Positions 34,683 through 43,001 of a stretch of 64,000 bases of DNA are shown here, piece by piece. Below the pieces are notes generated by a model. It was not told the DNA's origin. It saw nothing but the letters and a program-made list of their open reading frames with translations, and did not search any database. The stretch's first letter is position 1; each line of letters begins with the position of its first letter. The translations under genes and the position numbers were made by a program. The stretch is from Sulfuriferula sp047300855 (GTDB taxonomy: Bacteria > Pseudomonadota > Gammaproteobacteria > Burkholderiales > Sulfuriferulaceae): the NCBI RefSeq assembly GCF_047300855.1, contig NZ_CP170197.1, positions 2,046,001-2,110,000 on the forward strand. Direction: 5' to 3'.

Positions 34683-36248
34683 ATGCGCGCTGACTCTATT
34701 TCCACATCCTTATCCGCGAGCCCTGCCGCAAAGCGCATTTCGCTTTTACAAAAATTCAGTGATGATGCAAACCTGCCGGCTTTGGGCAGCGCGGTAGCCC
34801 GGGTTGTGCAACTCGCTTCATCCAACGACGAAGCCTTGCAGGAACTCACCAATTTCGTCTTGTCCGATGTCGCGCTGACGCAAAAAATTCTGCGTCTCTC
34901 CAATACGGTGTCTTACCGTACCGCCTCAGGCCGGCAGATCAGCACCATCTCGAGCGCAATTTTTTTACTTGGCTTCGACATGGTGAAGACCTGTGCATTA
35001 GCCATGCTGCTGGTAGATCGCCTGCCCGACAACAACCACGCCCAGAGTGTACGTTTCGAACTGGCGCAAGCCTTGCGTGCCAGTGTGATTGGGCGCCAAC
35101 TGGCGCGCCGCAGCCACTTTCCCGATTCCGAAGAAGCCGCGATTACCGCGCTGTTCAAGAACCTGGGTCAACTCCTGGTCGCTTCGCATGATCATGACGT
35201 ATACAACGAAATTAATGTGCTGACCCATGCCGCCAACCTCACCCCGGCCCGGGCATCGATACAGGTCCTGGGTTGCAGTTATGACCAACTCGCCGTTACC
35301 GTGCTACAGGACTGGAAAATTTCGGATACGCTCATTCATGCCCTCACCCCGCTATCCAGCCGTGCCCTGAAAGCACCGGTAAATCGGCAGGAATGGATGG
35401 CCCAGGTGGCTTCGTTCAGCGCAGAGGCCGCCGGATTGATGCCGCATGTGAACGATGCAAAACAGCTCACCGATAACCAGGCACTGGTGACGCGCTTCGG
35501 CGCCGCGCTCAATCTCGACAAGGCGCAAATCGACCAGCTATTTGTCACAGCGAGCGAAGAAGCCCATATTCTGCTGGACAGCATGGGTTTACTCTCCGTG
35601 CCCGACAAACAGGCTGAATTGCCGAGCGATACGGGCTCCAGCGCAGAAAACCTGTTAGACGATTTCCTGCTCGCCTCACCCGAGCCCGACAGCCCGCCAA
35701 CCATAAGCTGCCACCCCAGCGGCAAACCCATCAACGCTCATGCGTTGTTACTGGCAGGCGTACAGGACGTGACTCAGATGATGGGTTCCGGTCATGGCAG
35801 ACTAAACGAGCTGATCATGCAGGTGCTGGAAACCCTGTACCAGGGCATGGGCTTCCGATTCGCTACGCTATGCATGAAAGACCTGAAAACCGAACAGTAT
35901 CGGGCACGTGTTGCAATAGGTGAGAGCCATGCCGTACGCCAGGCCGGTTTCCGATTCTCCACCACCATCACCAACGATATATTTCACCTGGCGATAAAAA
36001 ATAACGCCGACCTGATGATCGCCGACGCCACCGCCGCCAAAATTCACCCGCTCATCCCCAGCTGGCACCGCCAATTACTGCCTGATACGCAAAGCTTCAT
36101 TGTCCTGCCTCTGGTGATACAGGAAAAAGTGCTGGGCTTACTCTATGCAGACCGATCCTTACTCGCGCCCGAAGGCGTCTCGGCAGAGGAAACCTCGCTG
36201 ATTAAAACCCTGAAAGGCTTGTTGTTGGCAGCGCTCAATTCTCGTTGA
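34683..36248 (+). CDS. HDOD-GAF domain signalling protein
   Basis: Protein of 521 aa without signal peptide or membrane segments. Residues ~20-225 form an HDOD domain (LPALGSAVARVVQLASS, FVLSDVALTQKILRLSNTVSYRT, ISSAIFLLGFDMVK). A Ser/Pro-rich linker (~300-340) follows, then a GAF domain (~355-515; LYQGMGFRFATLCMKDLK, SFIVLPLVIQEKVLGLLYADR). No EAL, GGDEF or kinase domain is present. HDOD proteins act as non-enzymatic hubs, often in motility, and the GAF part may bind a small ligand. It follows flgN after 126 bp in the same direction and may be co-regulated with the flagellar genes. The RBS is weak. Confidence 0.85.
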   Translation: MRADSISTSLSASPAAKRISLLQKFSDDANLPALGSAVARVVQLASSNDEALQELTNFVLSDVALTQKILRLSNTVSYRTASGRQISTISSAIFLLGFDMVKTCALAMLLVDRLPDNNHAQSVRFELAQALRASVIGRQLARRSHFPDSEEAAITALFKNLGQLLVASHDHDVYNEINVLTHAANLTPARASIQVLGCSYDQLAVTVLQDWKISDTLIHALTPLSSRALKAPVNRQEWMAQVASFSAEAAGLMPHVNDAKQLTDNQALVTRFGAALNLDKAQIDQLFVTASEEAHILLDSMGLLSVPDKQAELPSDTGSSAENLLDDFLLASPEPDSPPTISCHPSGKPINAHALLLAGVQDVTQMMGSGHGRLNELIMQVLETLYQGMGFRFATLCMKDLKTEQYRARVAIGESHAVRQAGFRFSTTITNDIFHLAIKNNADLMIADATAAKIHPLIPSWHRQLLPDTQSFIVLPLVIQEKVLGLLYADRSLLAPEGVSAEETSLIKTLKGLLLAALNSR

Positions 36249-36342
36249 GACAGGCGCGAAAACCATTACGCTGCCGAGTCAGCGCCAGAAAGCGCCGACC
36301 CGGCTGTGCTATTGCCACATCCACTCGGTGCGTTTACTGCAA

Positions 36343-37734
36343 TCAGTGCTCATGCACTCCGCCCCGCTTGATATTCAATACAGGCTGCTCCGCACCGGTT
36401 GGGGCGGCCGATTTGGCGTCGTGCTTGACGGGGGCAGTGGGTGCAGCAGGCATTTCACCGGTCCATTCGTAGGCCTGCGTGCCCGCCGGCTGCCTGTACC
36501 AGCCGGGGTCTTTGTAGTCATTGCGCGCCAGTCCTTCACGCACTTTGACGACTGTGAACATGCCACCCATCTCGATCGGGCCAAATTGCCCCTGGCCGGT
36601 CATCATGGGCAGGGTGTTATCCGGGATGGGCATCTCCATACCGCCCATCGAAGCACCTTTGTCTCCCATCACCATGTAATCCGGCACCAGTTGGGTGATC
36701 TTTTCGGCGATGCCTTTCTGATCGACGCCGATCATGGTCGGCACGCTGTGCCCCATTGCATTCATGGTGTGATGCGATTTATGGCAGTGGAATGCCCAGT
36801 CGCCCGGCGCATCGGCGATAAACTCGATGGCGCGCATCTGGCCGACGGCGATATCGGTGGTCACCTCCGGCCAGCGCGCCGATTTTGGCACCCAGCCGCC
36901 GTCGGTTCCGGTGACTTCGAAGGTATGGCCGTGCAGATGCAAGGGATGGTTGGTCATGGTCAGATTGCCGGCGCGGATGCGCACCCGGTCACCTTTTCTG
37001 ACCACCAGCGGGTCGATTCCCGGGAATGCCCGGCTGTTCCAGGTCCACAGATTGAAATCGAGCATGGTATTGATCTTGGGCGTGTAGCTGCCCGGCTCGA
37101 CATCGTAGGCGTTGAGCAGGAAAACGAAATCCCGGTCGACCGGCATGAAGCCGGGGTTTTTCGGATGGGTGACCCAGAACCCCATCATCCCCATCGCCAT
37201 CTGCGCCATTTCATCGGCGTGCGGGTGATACATGAATGTGCCGGGGTGGCGTGCAACAAATTCATAGACGAAGGTTTTGCCGGGCTGGATTGCGGGTTGC
37301 GTCAGCCCGCTTACGCCGTCCATGCCGTTGGGCAAAATCTGCCCATGCCAGTGAACACTGGTGTGTTCGGGCAGCTTGTTGGTCACGAAAATGCGCACCT
37401 TGTCGCCTTCCACCACTTCGATGGTGGGGCCGGGACTCTGGCCGTTATAACCCCACAGATTGGCTTTCATGCCGGGTGCGATCTCGCGTACCACCGGTTC
37501 GGCCACCAGGTGAAATTCCTTCCAGCCGTTTTTCATGCGCCATGGCAGGCTCCAGCCGTTCAGCGTGACGACCGGGTTATAGGGACGACCATTAGGCGGC
37601 GCCAGCGGAGGCATGGTGCCAGGGTTCGTTTGGGTAACGGCTTCGGGCAGCGCAGCGGCTTGCGCCCGGCTTACCATCGCGGCGCCCATCAGCACTGCAC
37701 CGGATGCGGATAAAAAATCTCGACGACTGGTCAT
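36343..37734 (-). CDS. Tat-exported multicopper oxidase
   Basis: Periplasmic laccase-like oxidase of 463 aa. The start at 37734 (MTSRRDFLSAS) has AAGGAG five bases upstream inside the preceding gene; a GTG two codons earlier is less likely. The Tat signal (SRRDFLSASGAVLMG) is followed by cupredoxin domains with all four copper motifs: HWHG (~128), YHPHADEM (~170), NHPLHLHGH (~262) and HCHKSHH (~316), which include the type 1 Cys. A Met-rich stretch (GGMEMPIPDNTLPMM) near the C-terminus suggests Cu(I) binding. A role in copper detoxification is likely from the neighbours. Oxidation of Fe(II) or Mn(II) is an alternative that sequence alone does not settle. Confidence 0.92.
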   Translation of the reverse strand: MTSRRDFLSASGAVLMGAAMVSRAQAAALPEAVTQTNPGTMPPLAPPNGRPYNPVVTLNGWSLPWRMKNGWKEFHLVAEPVVREIAPGMKANLWGYNGQSPGPTIEVVEGDKVRIFVTNKLPEHTSVHWHGQILPNGMDGVSGLTQPAIQPGKTFVYEFVARHPGTFMYHPHADEMAQMAMGMMGFWVTHPKNPGFMPVDRDFVFLLNAYDVEPGSYTPKINTMLDFNLWTWNSRAFPGIDPLVVRKGDRVRIRAGNLTMTNHPLHLHGHTFEVTGTDGGWVPKSARWPEVTTDIAVGQMRAIEFIADAPGDWAFHCHKSHHTMNAMGHSVPTMIGVDQKGIAEKITQLVPDYMVMGDKGASMGGMEMPIPDNTLPMMTGQGQFGPIEMGGMFTVVKVREGLARNDYKDPGWYRQPAGTQAYEWTGEMPAAPTAPVKHDAKSAAPTGAEQPVLNIKRGGVHEH

Positions 37735-37736
37735 GG

Positions 37737-39110
37737 TCACTCCTTGTTCGATAGATTGGCGGGTAGATTACCGCCCAGCGCAGCGGTCAGATCTGTCTGG
37801 GCAACCCAGTAGTCTTTGAGCGCATTGATGTAGCCATTCACGCTCAGCACCTGTTCGCGCGCGTCCGCCAGCAGCTCGAACACGCTGATGAGCATGCCGT
37901 TGTAGCGCAGCATGTTCTCGTCCGAGATCTGCTTTCTAAGCGGCACGATGTTGTCGCGGTAATGCCGGGCAAGGTCGTAGGCGCTGCGATAGCCGAGGTA
38001 GCTCTCGCGCACTTCGCTGCGGGCGTTGACGGCGGTTTCGGCAAGGTGATTGGCCGACTGCATGTAGATCGCTTCAGCCTTGGCCACGCGCGCACTGCCC
38101 CAGTCGAACAGCGGAATCTCCAGGCTGAGTTCATAGCCCGTGGCGCGCGGCAACCCGCTGTCGGTATTGCGCAGGTAGCCCAGATCCAGCACGTTGATGA
38201 AGCGGGTCGTGCGGGTGAGCCCCAGCGATGACGCGAGACTTGCCGTCTGCTGTCTGGCCGCCTGAATATCGAGGCGATTATTGATGGCGTACGCTTCGGC
38301 ATCCTGCACTTGCAGCGGTTTGGCGGGCAGGTCGGGCAGGCGTTCGGGCAACAGGAACTGCGTCTCGCTACCCCACAAGCCCATCAGGCGCGTCAGTTTT
38401 TCGCGCGCCCTCACCGCTTCCTGTTCGGTCCGCGCCAGCGCTGCCGTGGCATCGGCATAAAATACCTGCTCGCGGTCCTGCTCCAGCTTGCTCCAGTTGC
38501 CCACCCTGGCCATGCGGCCACCCAGTTCCGCGCCCGCCTCCGCCGCCGCATTGACCTGCCGGGCGTACATCACACTTTGCTGGGCGCCCACGGCCTCGAA
38601 ATAGGCTTTGCGCGTGTCGGCAGCCAGGCGCAGCACCTGATTGGCCACTTGCAGCTTGACCGCCTCGAAGCGCTGCCGCTCCAGACGGCTTGCCTGGGGC
38701 AGCATGATCAGATTGACCAGGCTCATCGTAAAGGTGCGCTCTATCATCGTATCCGCGCCCTGCGTGATGTGCTTGAAATCGAACCTGGGGTTTTGCAAAC
38801 GCCCGGCCTGCACCAGATCCGCTTCGGCGATACCCAGCTCGGCATAGCCGGCCTGCAACCCCCGATTGTTCAACAGTGCAATTTGCACTGCATCCTCGGC
38901 ATTCAGCGGTTTTGCCAGCAGGTTTTTGATGGAGGCTTCGACAGCCTTCGCGTCATCGCTGTTGCGTACCGGCTTGACCGTTTGGCCCAGCCGCGCCTCG
39001 CTAAGCTGCGCCACCGAATCAAACCCGCCATCTTTGGAGAACGTCGCGCAACCGCCCAGCAGCAGCGTGAGCGCAACGCCTGACACTGTTCTGCGCATCA
39101 AGCTGCTCAT
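37737..39110 (-). CDS. TolC-family outer-membrane lipoprotein
   Basis: Outer-membrane efflux channel protein of 457 aa with a lipobox (LLLGGCATFS, lipidated Cys ~22). Two repeated helical regions follow (AYAELGIAEADLVQAGRLQNPRF, YELSLEIPLFDWGSARVAKAE in part), typical of the OEP/NodT family. It would pair with an RND or other exporter, but no such pump or membrane-fusion protein is encoded nearby. Its stop codon precedes the oxidase start by three bases and its own start overlaps the small upstream gene by four, so the three are one operon. Confidence 0.9.
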   Translation of the reverse strand: MSSLMRRTVSGVALTLLLGGCATFSKDGGFDSVAQLSEARLGQTVKPVRNSDDAKAVEASIKNLLAKPLNAEDAVQIALLNNRGLQAGYAELGIAEADLVQAGRLQNPRFDFKHITQGADTMIERTFTMSLVNLIMLPQASRLERQRFEAVKLQVANQVLRLAADTRKAYFEAVGAQQSVMYARQVNAAAEAGAELGGRMARVGNWSKLEQDREQVFYADATAALARTEQEAVRAREKLTRLMGLWGSETQFLLPERLPDLPAKPLQVQDAEAYAINNRLDIQAARQQTASLASSLGLTRTTRFINVLDLGYLRNTDSGLPRATGYELSLEIPLFDWGSARVAKAEAIYMQSANHLAETAVNARSEVRESYLGYRSAYDLARHYRDNIVPLRKQISDENMLRYNGMLISVFELLADAREQVLSVNGYINALKDYWVAQTDLTAALGGNLPANLSNKE

Positions 39111-39403
39111 GGTTTGCCTCCTTGCTGCGGTTTGCCGGCAGCGCCGGACATATCCATGCCGCTCATCCCGCCGTCGTTGCCGACGGCCTCGTTGGCGGAA
39201 CGCCAGTTTTTGTCCGGCGACACGGTGTCTTCTATGATGACACGGTAGTCATCCAGCGGCGATTGATACAGTGGCGCCGGCACCGCTGCCTGCGCATTGG
39301 CAGGATCCGGCAGCGCGCTGGCACTGGGTCCGCCCTGCGCCAGCGCGACCAGCGGCGCTGCCGACCACAGCGCCGCGCATACAAATGCTTTAAATGTGTT
39401 CAT
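39107..39403 (-). CDS. Small exported protein of the copper cluster
   Basis: A 98-aa protein starting at 39403 (MNTFKAFVCAALW; GAGG six bases upstream; another ATG lies two codons before). It has a clear signal peptide to about LVALA, a Pro/Ala-rich middle, the segment SPLDDYRVIIEDTVSPDKNWRSANEAVG, and a Gly/Met tail (GGMSGMDMSGAAG) that could bind copper weakly. It overlaps the TolC-family gene by ATGA. The function is not known; co-transcription with the oxidase suggests periplasmic copper handling. Confidence 0.75.
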   Translation of the reverse strand: MNTFKAFVCAALWSAAPLVALAQGGPSASALPDPANAQAAVPAPLYQSPLDDYRVIIEDTVSPDKNWRSANEAVGNDGGMSGMDMSGAAGKPQQGGKP

Positions 39404-39511
39404 GATCATCCTCGTTCGTGTAAGCGGAATTCTGCCACCGCAATCAAAGCCGTGGCGAAACCATACCGGGTGCGGGCAGACGCCCTGATGGACGCATGCG
39501 CCGACTCGTGA

Positions 39512-39898
39512 CTAAACGAAAGAGGATTGGGGAGGACGTTCCGGGGTTGCCGAAACGAAACTGCGGAATACCTGGGAGCGGAAAGGAATAGCCTCGCTGC
39601 CATAAACCGGCATGGAAGAAACTGCCATGAACGGCGGAGCAATCGCCACACTCAAACAACCGTCCAGGCAAGCACTGCATTTGCCCGCTGCATCGTGATG
39701 GCTGTCGGTTGATACGCAACAGTCAGCATATTCCATAGTCGAGGCAGCATACTGCAGAGGCATCTCATGCTTGGCATGATCGCCCGACATCATCGCCGCT
39801 GCTGCGAACCCCTGAACGGGTACGCAGAGCAACAACAGCCAGACGAGGATGGGTTTAAACAGGCTTTTCACGAAAAAACATTTCGTACATGGAATCAC
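39512..39898 (-). CDS. Small exported Cys/His-rich protein, CopL/DUF2946-like
   Basis: A 128-aa protein opening with GTG (39898), followed by a signal peptide (LFKPILVWLLLLCVPVQGFAA). The mature part has DHAKHEM, YADCCVSTDSHHDAAG and KCSACLDGCLS, that is Cys and His pairs of the kind found in CopL/DUF2946 proteins beside copper-resistance genes. No good RBS is seen; a second in-frame GTG nine codons on is an alternative start. It lies 108 bp before the copper operon in the same direction. Metal binding is inferred. Confidence 0.65.
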   Translation of the reverse strand: MIPCTKCFFVKSLFKPILVWLLLLCVPVQGFAAAAMMSGDHAKHEMPLQYAASTMEYADCCVSTDSHHDAAGKCSACLDGCLSVAIAPPFMAVSSMPVYGSEAIPFRSQVFRSFVSATPERPPQSSFV

Positions 39899-39929
39899 CA
39901 GTTAAAGCCGATGGCATCTGGCAGTAATA

Positions 39930-40232
39930 TTAACGCGCCTTGGCTACTTTGGCTTTGGAGTTGGCCACGGCATCAGCCATGGATTTACCGACCTTGAACT
40001 TGACTACTTTCTTGGCCGGGATAGTGATGGTTTTACCAGTCGCCGGGTTACGGCCTTCGCGACCTGCACGTTCCGTCACGGCAAAAGTTCCGAAACCAAC
40101 CAGTTGCACGGAATCCATTTTGGTCAGGGCTTCCTGGACAGTAGCCATCAGTGCATCCAGCATGGCTGCGGTTTGGGCCTTGGTGCTGTCGGTTTTGGTG
40201 GCAACGGCTTCGATCAGTTCTGCTTTGTTCAT
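39930..40232 (-). CDS. hup: HU-type DNA-binding protein
   Basis: Nucleoid protein of 100 aa. The start at 40232 (MNKAELIEAVA) has AGGAG seven bases upstream. The bihelical N-terminus, GFGTFAVTERAGREGRNPATGKTI (beta arm with the Asn-Pro intercalating tip) and KKVVKFKVGKSMADAV are classic HU. A short Lys/Ala tail (SKAKVAKAR) follows, longer than enteric HU by about ten residues. It is a single-gene unit divergent from murJ. Confidence 0.95.
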   Translation of the reverse strand: MNKAELIEAVATKTDSTKAQTAAMLDALMATVQEALTKMDSVQLVGFGTFAVTERAGREGRNPATGKTITIPAKKVVKFKVGKSMADAVANSKAKVAKAR

Positions 40233-40419
40233 AGGATAGCTCCTGTGGGTTGTGGGAAAAGAGGGGACATTCTTACAGGTATTGCCTCCATACGGCAATG
40301 TTTTTCAGCGCTTCCGGGAGGAAACTACTAAAGCTCAACTTTACAATATCTTCTCAATATTTGGATTTTAGCGTTGTCCCCTATACCATTGCGGCTGTTT
40401 CGCGCCCCCTGCTGAATCC

Positions 40420-41958
40420 ATGAACCTGCTCAGATCGCTCGCCAAAGTCAGTAGCATGACCCTGCTGTCACGCATCTTCGGCTTCGTTCGTGATGCAGTC
40501 ATTGCCCGCAGCTTTGGTGCAGGCATCTACACCGACGCGTTTTTTGTCGCTTTCAAAATTCCCAATCTGTTGCGGCGCCTGTTTGCCGAAGGCGCATTTT
40601 CGCAGGCGTTCGTGCCCATTCTGGCCGAGTATAAAAACCGCCGTGGCCACGAAGATACGCAACTGCTGGTGGACCATGTCGCCACGCTACTGTTTCTCGC
40701 GTTGCTGGTAGTCACCCTGATCGGGGTGCTGGCGGCCCCGGCCGTAGTCTATATCAGCGCACCCGGCTTCTCCGACGAACCGGAAAAATTCGCGGTGACT
40801 GTGTCCATGCTGCGTATTATTTTCCCGTACATCCTGTTTATTTCGCTGGTCTCGCTGGCCGGCGGCATACTGAATACATACAGCCGCTTTTCGGTACCCG
40901 CATTCACGCCGGTTCTGCTCAATGTGGCTACCATCGCAGCCGCCTTGTGGCTGGCACCGCACCTCGCCATCCCGGCGATGGCACTGGCCTGGGGGGTGAT
41001 GCTGGGCGGTATCCTGCAATTATTGCTGCAACTGCCTTTCCTGAAGCAGCTTGGTTTATTGCCGCGTTTTCGCTTTGAACTGCGTGATGAAGGTGTGTGG
41101 CGCATCCTCAAACTGATGGGACCCGCGCTGTTCGGCGTTTCCATTGCTCAACTCTCGCTGCTGATCAATACCATTTTCGCTTCTTTCCTGGCGACTGGCA
41201 GCGTGTCCTGGCTGTATTACGCGGATCGCCTGATGGAATTCCCCACCGGCATGCTGGGGGTGGCGCTCGGCACCATACTGTTACCCAGTCTGGCCAAGCA
41301 TTATGTGGATAACGACCCCACGCAATATTCGCAACTGCTGGACTGGGGACTACGCCTCACCCTGATGCTGGCGCTGCCAGCCGCTGCGGCTTTGGCGATA
41401 TTGGCGGTGCCCCTGATCAGCACCCTATTTCTGTATGGTCATTTTAGTTTTCACGATGTCTTCATGACGCGCCAGGCGCTGGTGGCCTATAGCCTCGGGC
41501 TGCTGGGGCTGATCATGGTGAAGATTCTCGCGCCCGGATTTTATGCACGGCAAAACATCCGCACCCCGGTAAAAATCGCCGTGATTACCCTGTTTGCCAC
41601 CCAGATCATGAACCTGATGTTTGTATGGAAACTGCAACACGCCGGACTGGCCCTATCCATCGGCCTGGGTGCCTGCCTGAATGCTGCGTTGCTGCTTTGG
41701 AAATTGCGCAGCCAGGGCATTTATCAGCCGCTGCCGGGCTGGTACGCGTTTTTCATGAAAATCGGAGTTGCGCTGGGTGTGATGAGCCTGCTGCTGTGGT
41801 GGGGCATGATGGGAGAATCAAGCTGGCTGCATATGCATGCCTTGCAACGCCTTGCTCATCTGAGCGCTCTGGTGGTGTTGGGCGCAGGAAGCTATTTTGG
41901 CACGCTGTGGGCGTTGGGCATGCGCCCGATCCAATTCCTGCGCCGCACAGCCGAATAG
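40420..41958 (+). CDS. murJ: MurJ, lipid II flippase
   Basis: Inner-membrane protein of 512 aa with about 14 transmembrane segments. It moves lipid II across the membrane for peptidoglycan synthesis. The N-terminus (LLSRIFGFVRDAVIARSFGAG, DAFFVAFKIPNLLRRLFAEG) and LMEFPTGMLGVALGTILLP are typical of MurJ/MviN. The length matches the family. It stands before ribF, a common betaproteobacterial order. Confidence 0.96.
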   Translation: MNLLRSLAKVSSMTLLSRIFGFVRDAVIARSFGAGIYTDAFFVAFKIPNLLRRLFAEGAFSQAFVPILAEYKNRRGHEDTQLLVDHVATLLFLALLVVTLIGVLAAPAVVYISAPGFSDEPEKFAVTVSMLRIIFPYILFISLVSLAGGILNTYSRFSVPAFTPVLLNVATIAAALWLAPHLAIPAMALAWGVMLGGILQLLLQLPFLKQLGLLPRFRFELRDEGVWRILKLMGPALFGVSIAQLSLLINTIFASFLATGSVSWLYYADRLMEFPTGMLGVALGTILLPSLAKHYVDNDPTQYSQLLDWGLRLTLMLALPAAAALAILAVPLISTLFLYGHFSFHDVFMTRQALVAYSLGLLGLIMVKILAPGFYARQNIRTPVKIAVITLFATQIMNLMFVWKLQHAGLALSIGLGACLNAALLLWKLRSQGIYQPLPGWYAFFMKIGVALGVMSLLLWWGMMGESSWLHMHALQRLAHLSALVVLGAGSYFGTLWALGMRPIQFLRRTAE

Positions 41959-42041
41959 TTCAGGGCCGGTGAATAGCTTTGACCGGCGCGCCGCACAACC
42001 GCTAAAATCTCTTATTTCAGGTTGTTTCGACCCATTCCTCA

Positions 42042-43001
42042 ATGCGTATTACTCACGGCATAGCGCCCGTCGTCAGGCAGCCCAGCGCGGTGACGATAGG
42101 CAACTTTGACGGCGTCCACCTCGGTCACCGGGCGATGCTACGTCGTCTGGTAGAAGTGGCCGGTCAACGCGGCCTGGTACCGTGCGCGATTACTTTCGAA
42201 CCGCATCCGCGAGAATTTTTTGCGCCCGACAAAGCCCCCGCCCGCCTCTCCAGCCTGCGCGAAAAGCTGCAAATGCTGGGTGAATGCGGGATTGATCATG
42301 TCCATATCTGCGCTTTCAATCAGGCATTTTCACAACTCCCGGCAGAAACTTTCATCGAGCATATCCTGGTCGCCAGTCTGCAAACACGTTTCCTGCTGAT
42401 CGGCGACGATTTTCGCTTCGGCACACGGCGCGGTGGCGACTTCGCCATGCTGCAGGCGTACGGAGCGCAGGCAGGCTTTGAAGTGGCTGCAATGGGTAGC
42501 GTGACCCTGGACGAATTGCGTATTTCCAGCACTGCGGTACGCGAAACGCTGGCGGTGGGTGATCTCGACCTGGCTGGACGCCTGCTGGGTCGCCCTTACA
42601 GCATCAGCGGACGAGTCGTCGACGGCGACAAACTGGGGCGGGACATCGGTTTTCCCACCGCCAATATCCAGCTCAAACATAACCGCCCGCCGCTGACCGG
42701 AATTTTCGTGGTGCAGGTGCGCGGACTGGCCGACGCGCCGCTGCCCGGCGTGGCCAGCCTGGGGGTGCGCCCCACGGTCAAGGAAAACGGGCGGCCGGTG
42801 CTGGAAGTACACCTGCTGGACTTCGACCGCAGCATCTACGGACAGCACGTGTGCGTGGATTTTCTGGCCAGGCTGCGCGACGAGGAAAAATACCCCGACC
42901 TGCCCACCCTGGTCACTCAAATTGGTCATGACGTGAACCATGCCAGACAATACTTTCTAAATCATTCCGAGTCGTTACTCGCGGCCAAGCAAAATGACTG
43001 A
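42042..43001 (+). CDS. ribF: RibF, riboflavin kinase/FAD synthetase
   Basis: Bifunctional enzyme of 319 aa that makes FMN from riboflavin and FAD from FMN. The N-terminal adenylyltransferase domain shows GNFDGVHLGHRAML and ISSTAVRETL. The C-terminal kinase domain (~185-305) shows GRPYSISGRVVDGDKLGRDIGFPTAN. It overlaps ileS by eight bases, so the two are translationally linked. No FMN riboswitch was seen in the 83-bp gap before it. Confidence 0.96.
   Translation: MRITHGIAPVVRQPSAVTIGNFDGVHLGHRAMLRRLVEVAGQRGLVPCAITFEPHPREFFAPDKAPARLSSLREKLQMLGECGIDHVHICAFNQAFSQLPAETFIEHILVASLQTRFLLIGDDFRFGTRRGGDFAMLQAYGAQAGFEVAAMGSVTLDELRISSTAVRETLAVGDLDLAGRLLGRPYSISGRVVDGDKLGRDIGFPTANIQLKHNRPPLTGIFVVQVRGLADAPLPGVASLGVRPTVKENGRPVLEVHLLDFDRSIYGQHVCVDFLARLRDEEKYPDLPTLVTQIGHDVNHARQYFLNHSESLLAAKQND

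Noticed and set aside
36328..37713. A 461-codon plus-strand frame opposite the multicopper oxidase
   Set aside because: The oxidase has a Tat signal and all copper motifs on the minus strand. The antisense frame is His-rich only because it mirrors them.
41965..41987. GCCGGT/ACCGGC hairpin just after murJ
   Set aside because: An 11-base loop and no T-run; too weak for a terminator call and not seen elsewhere.
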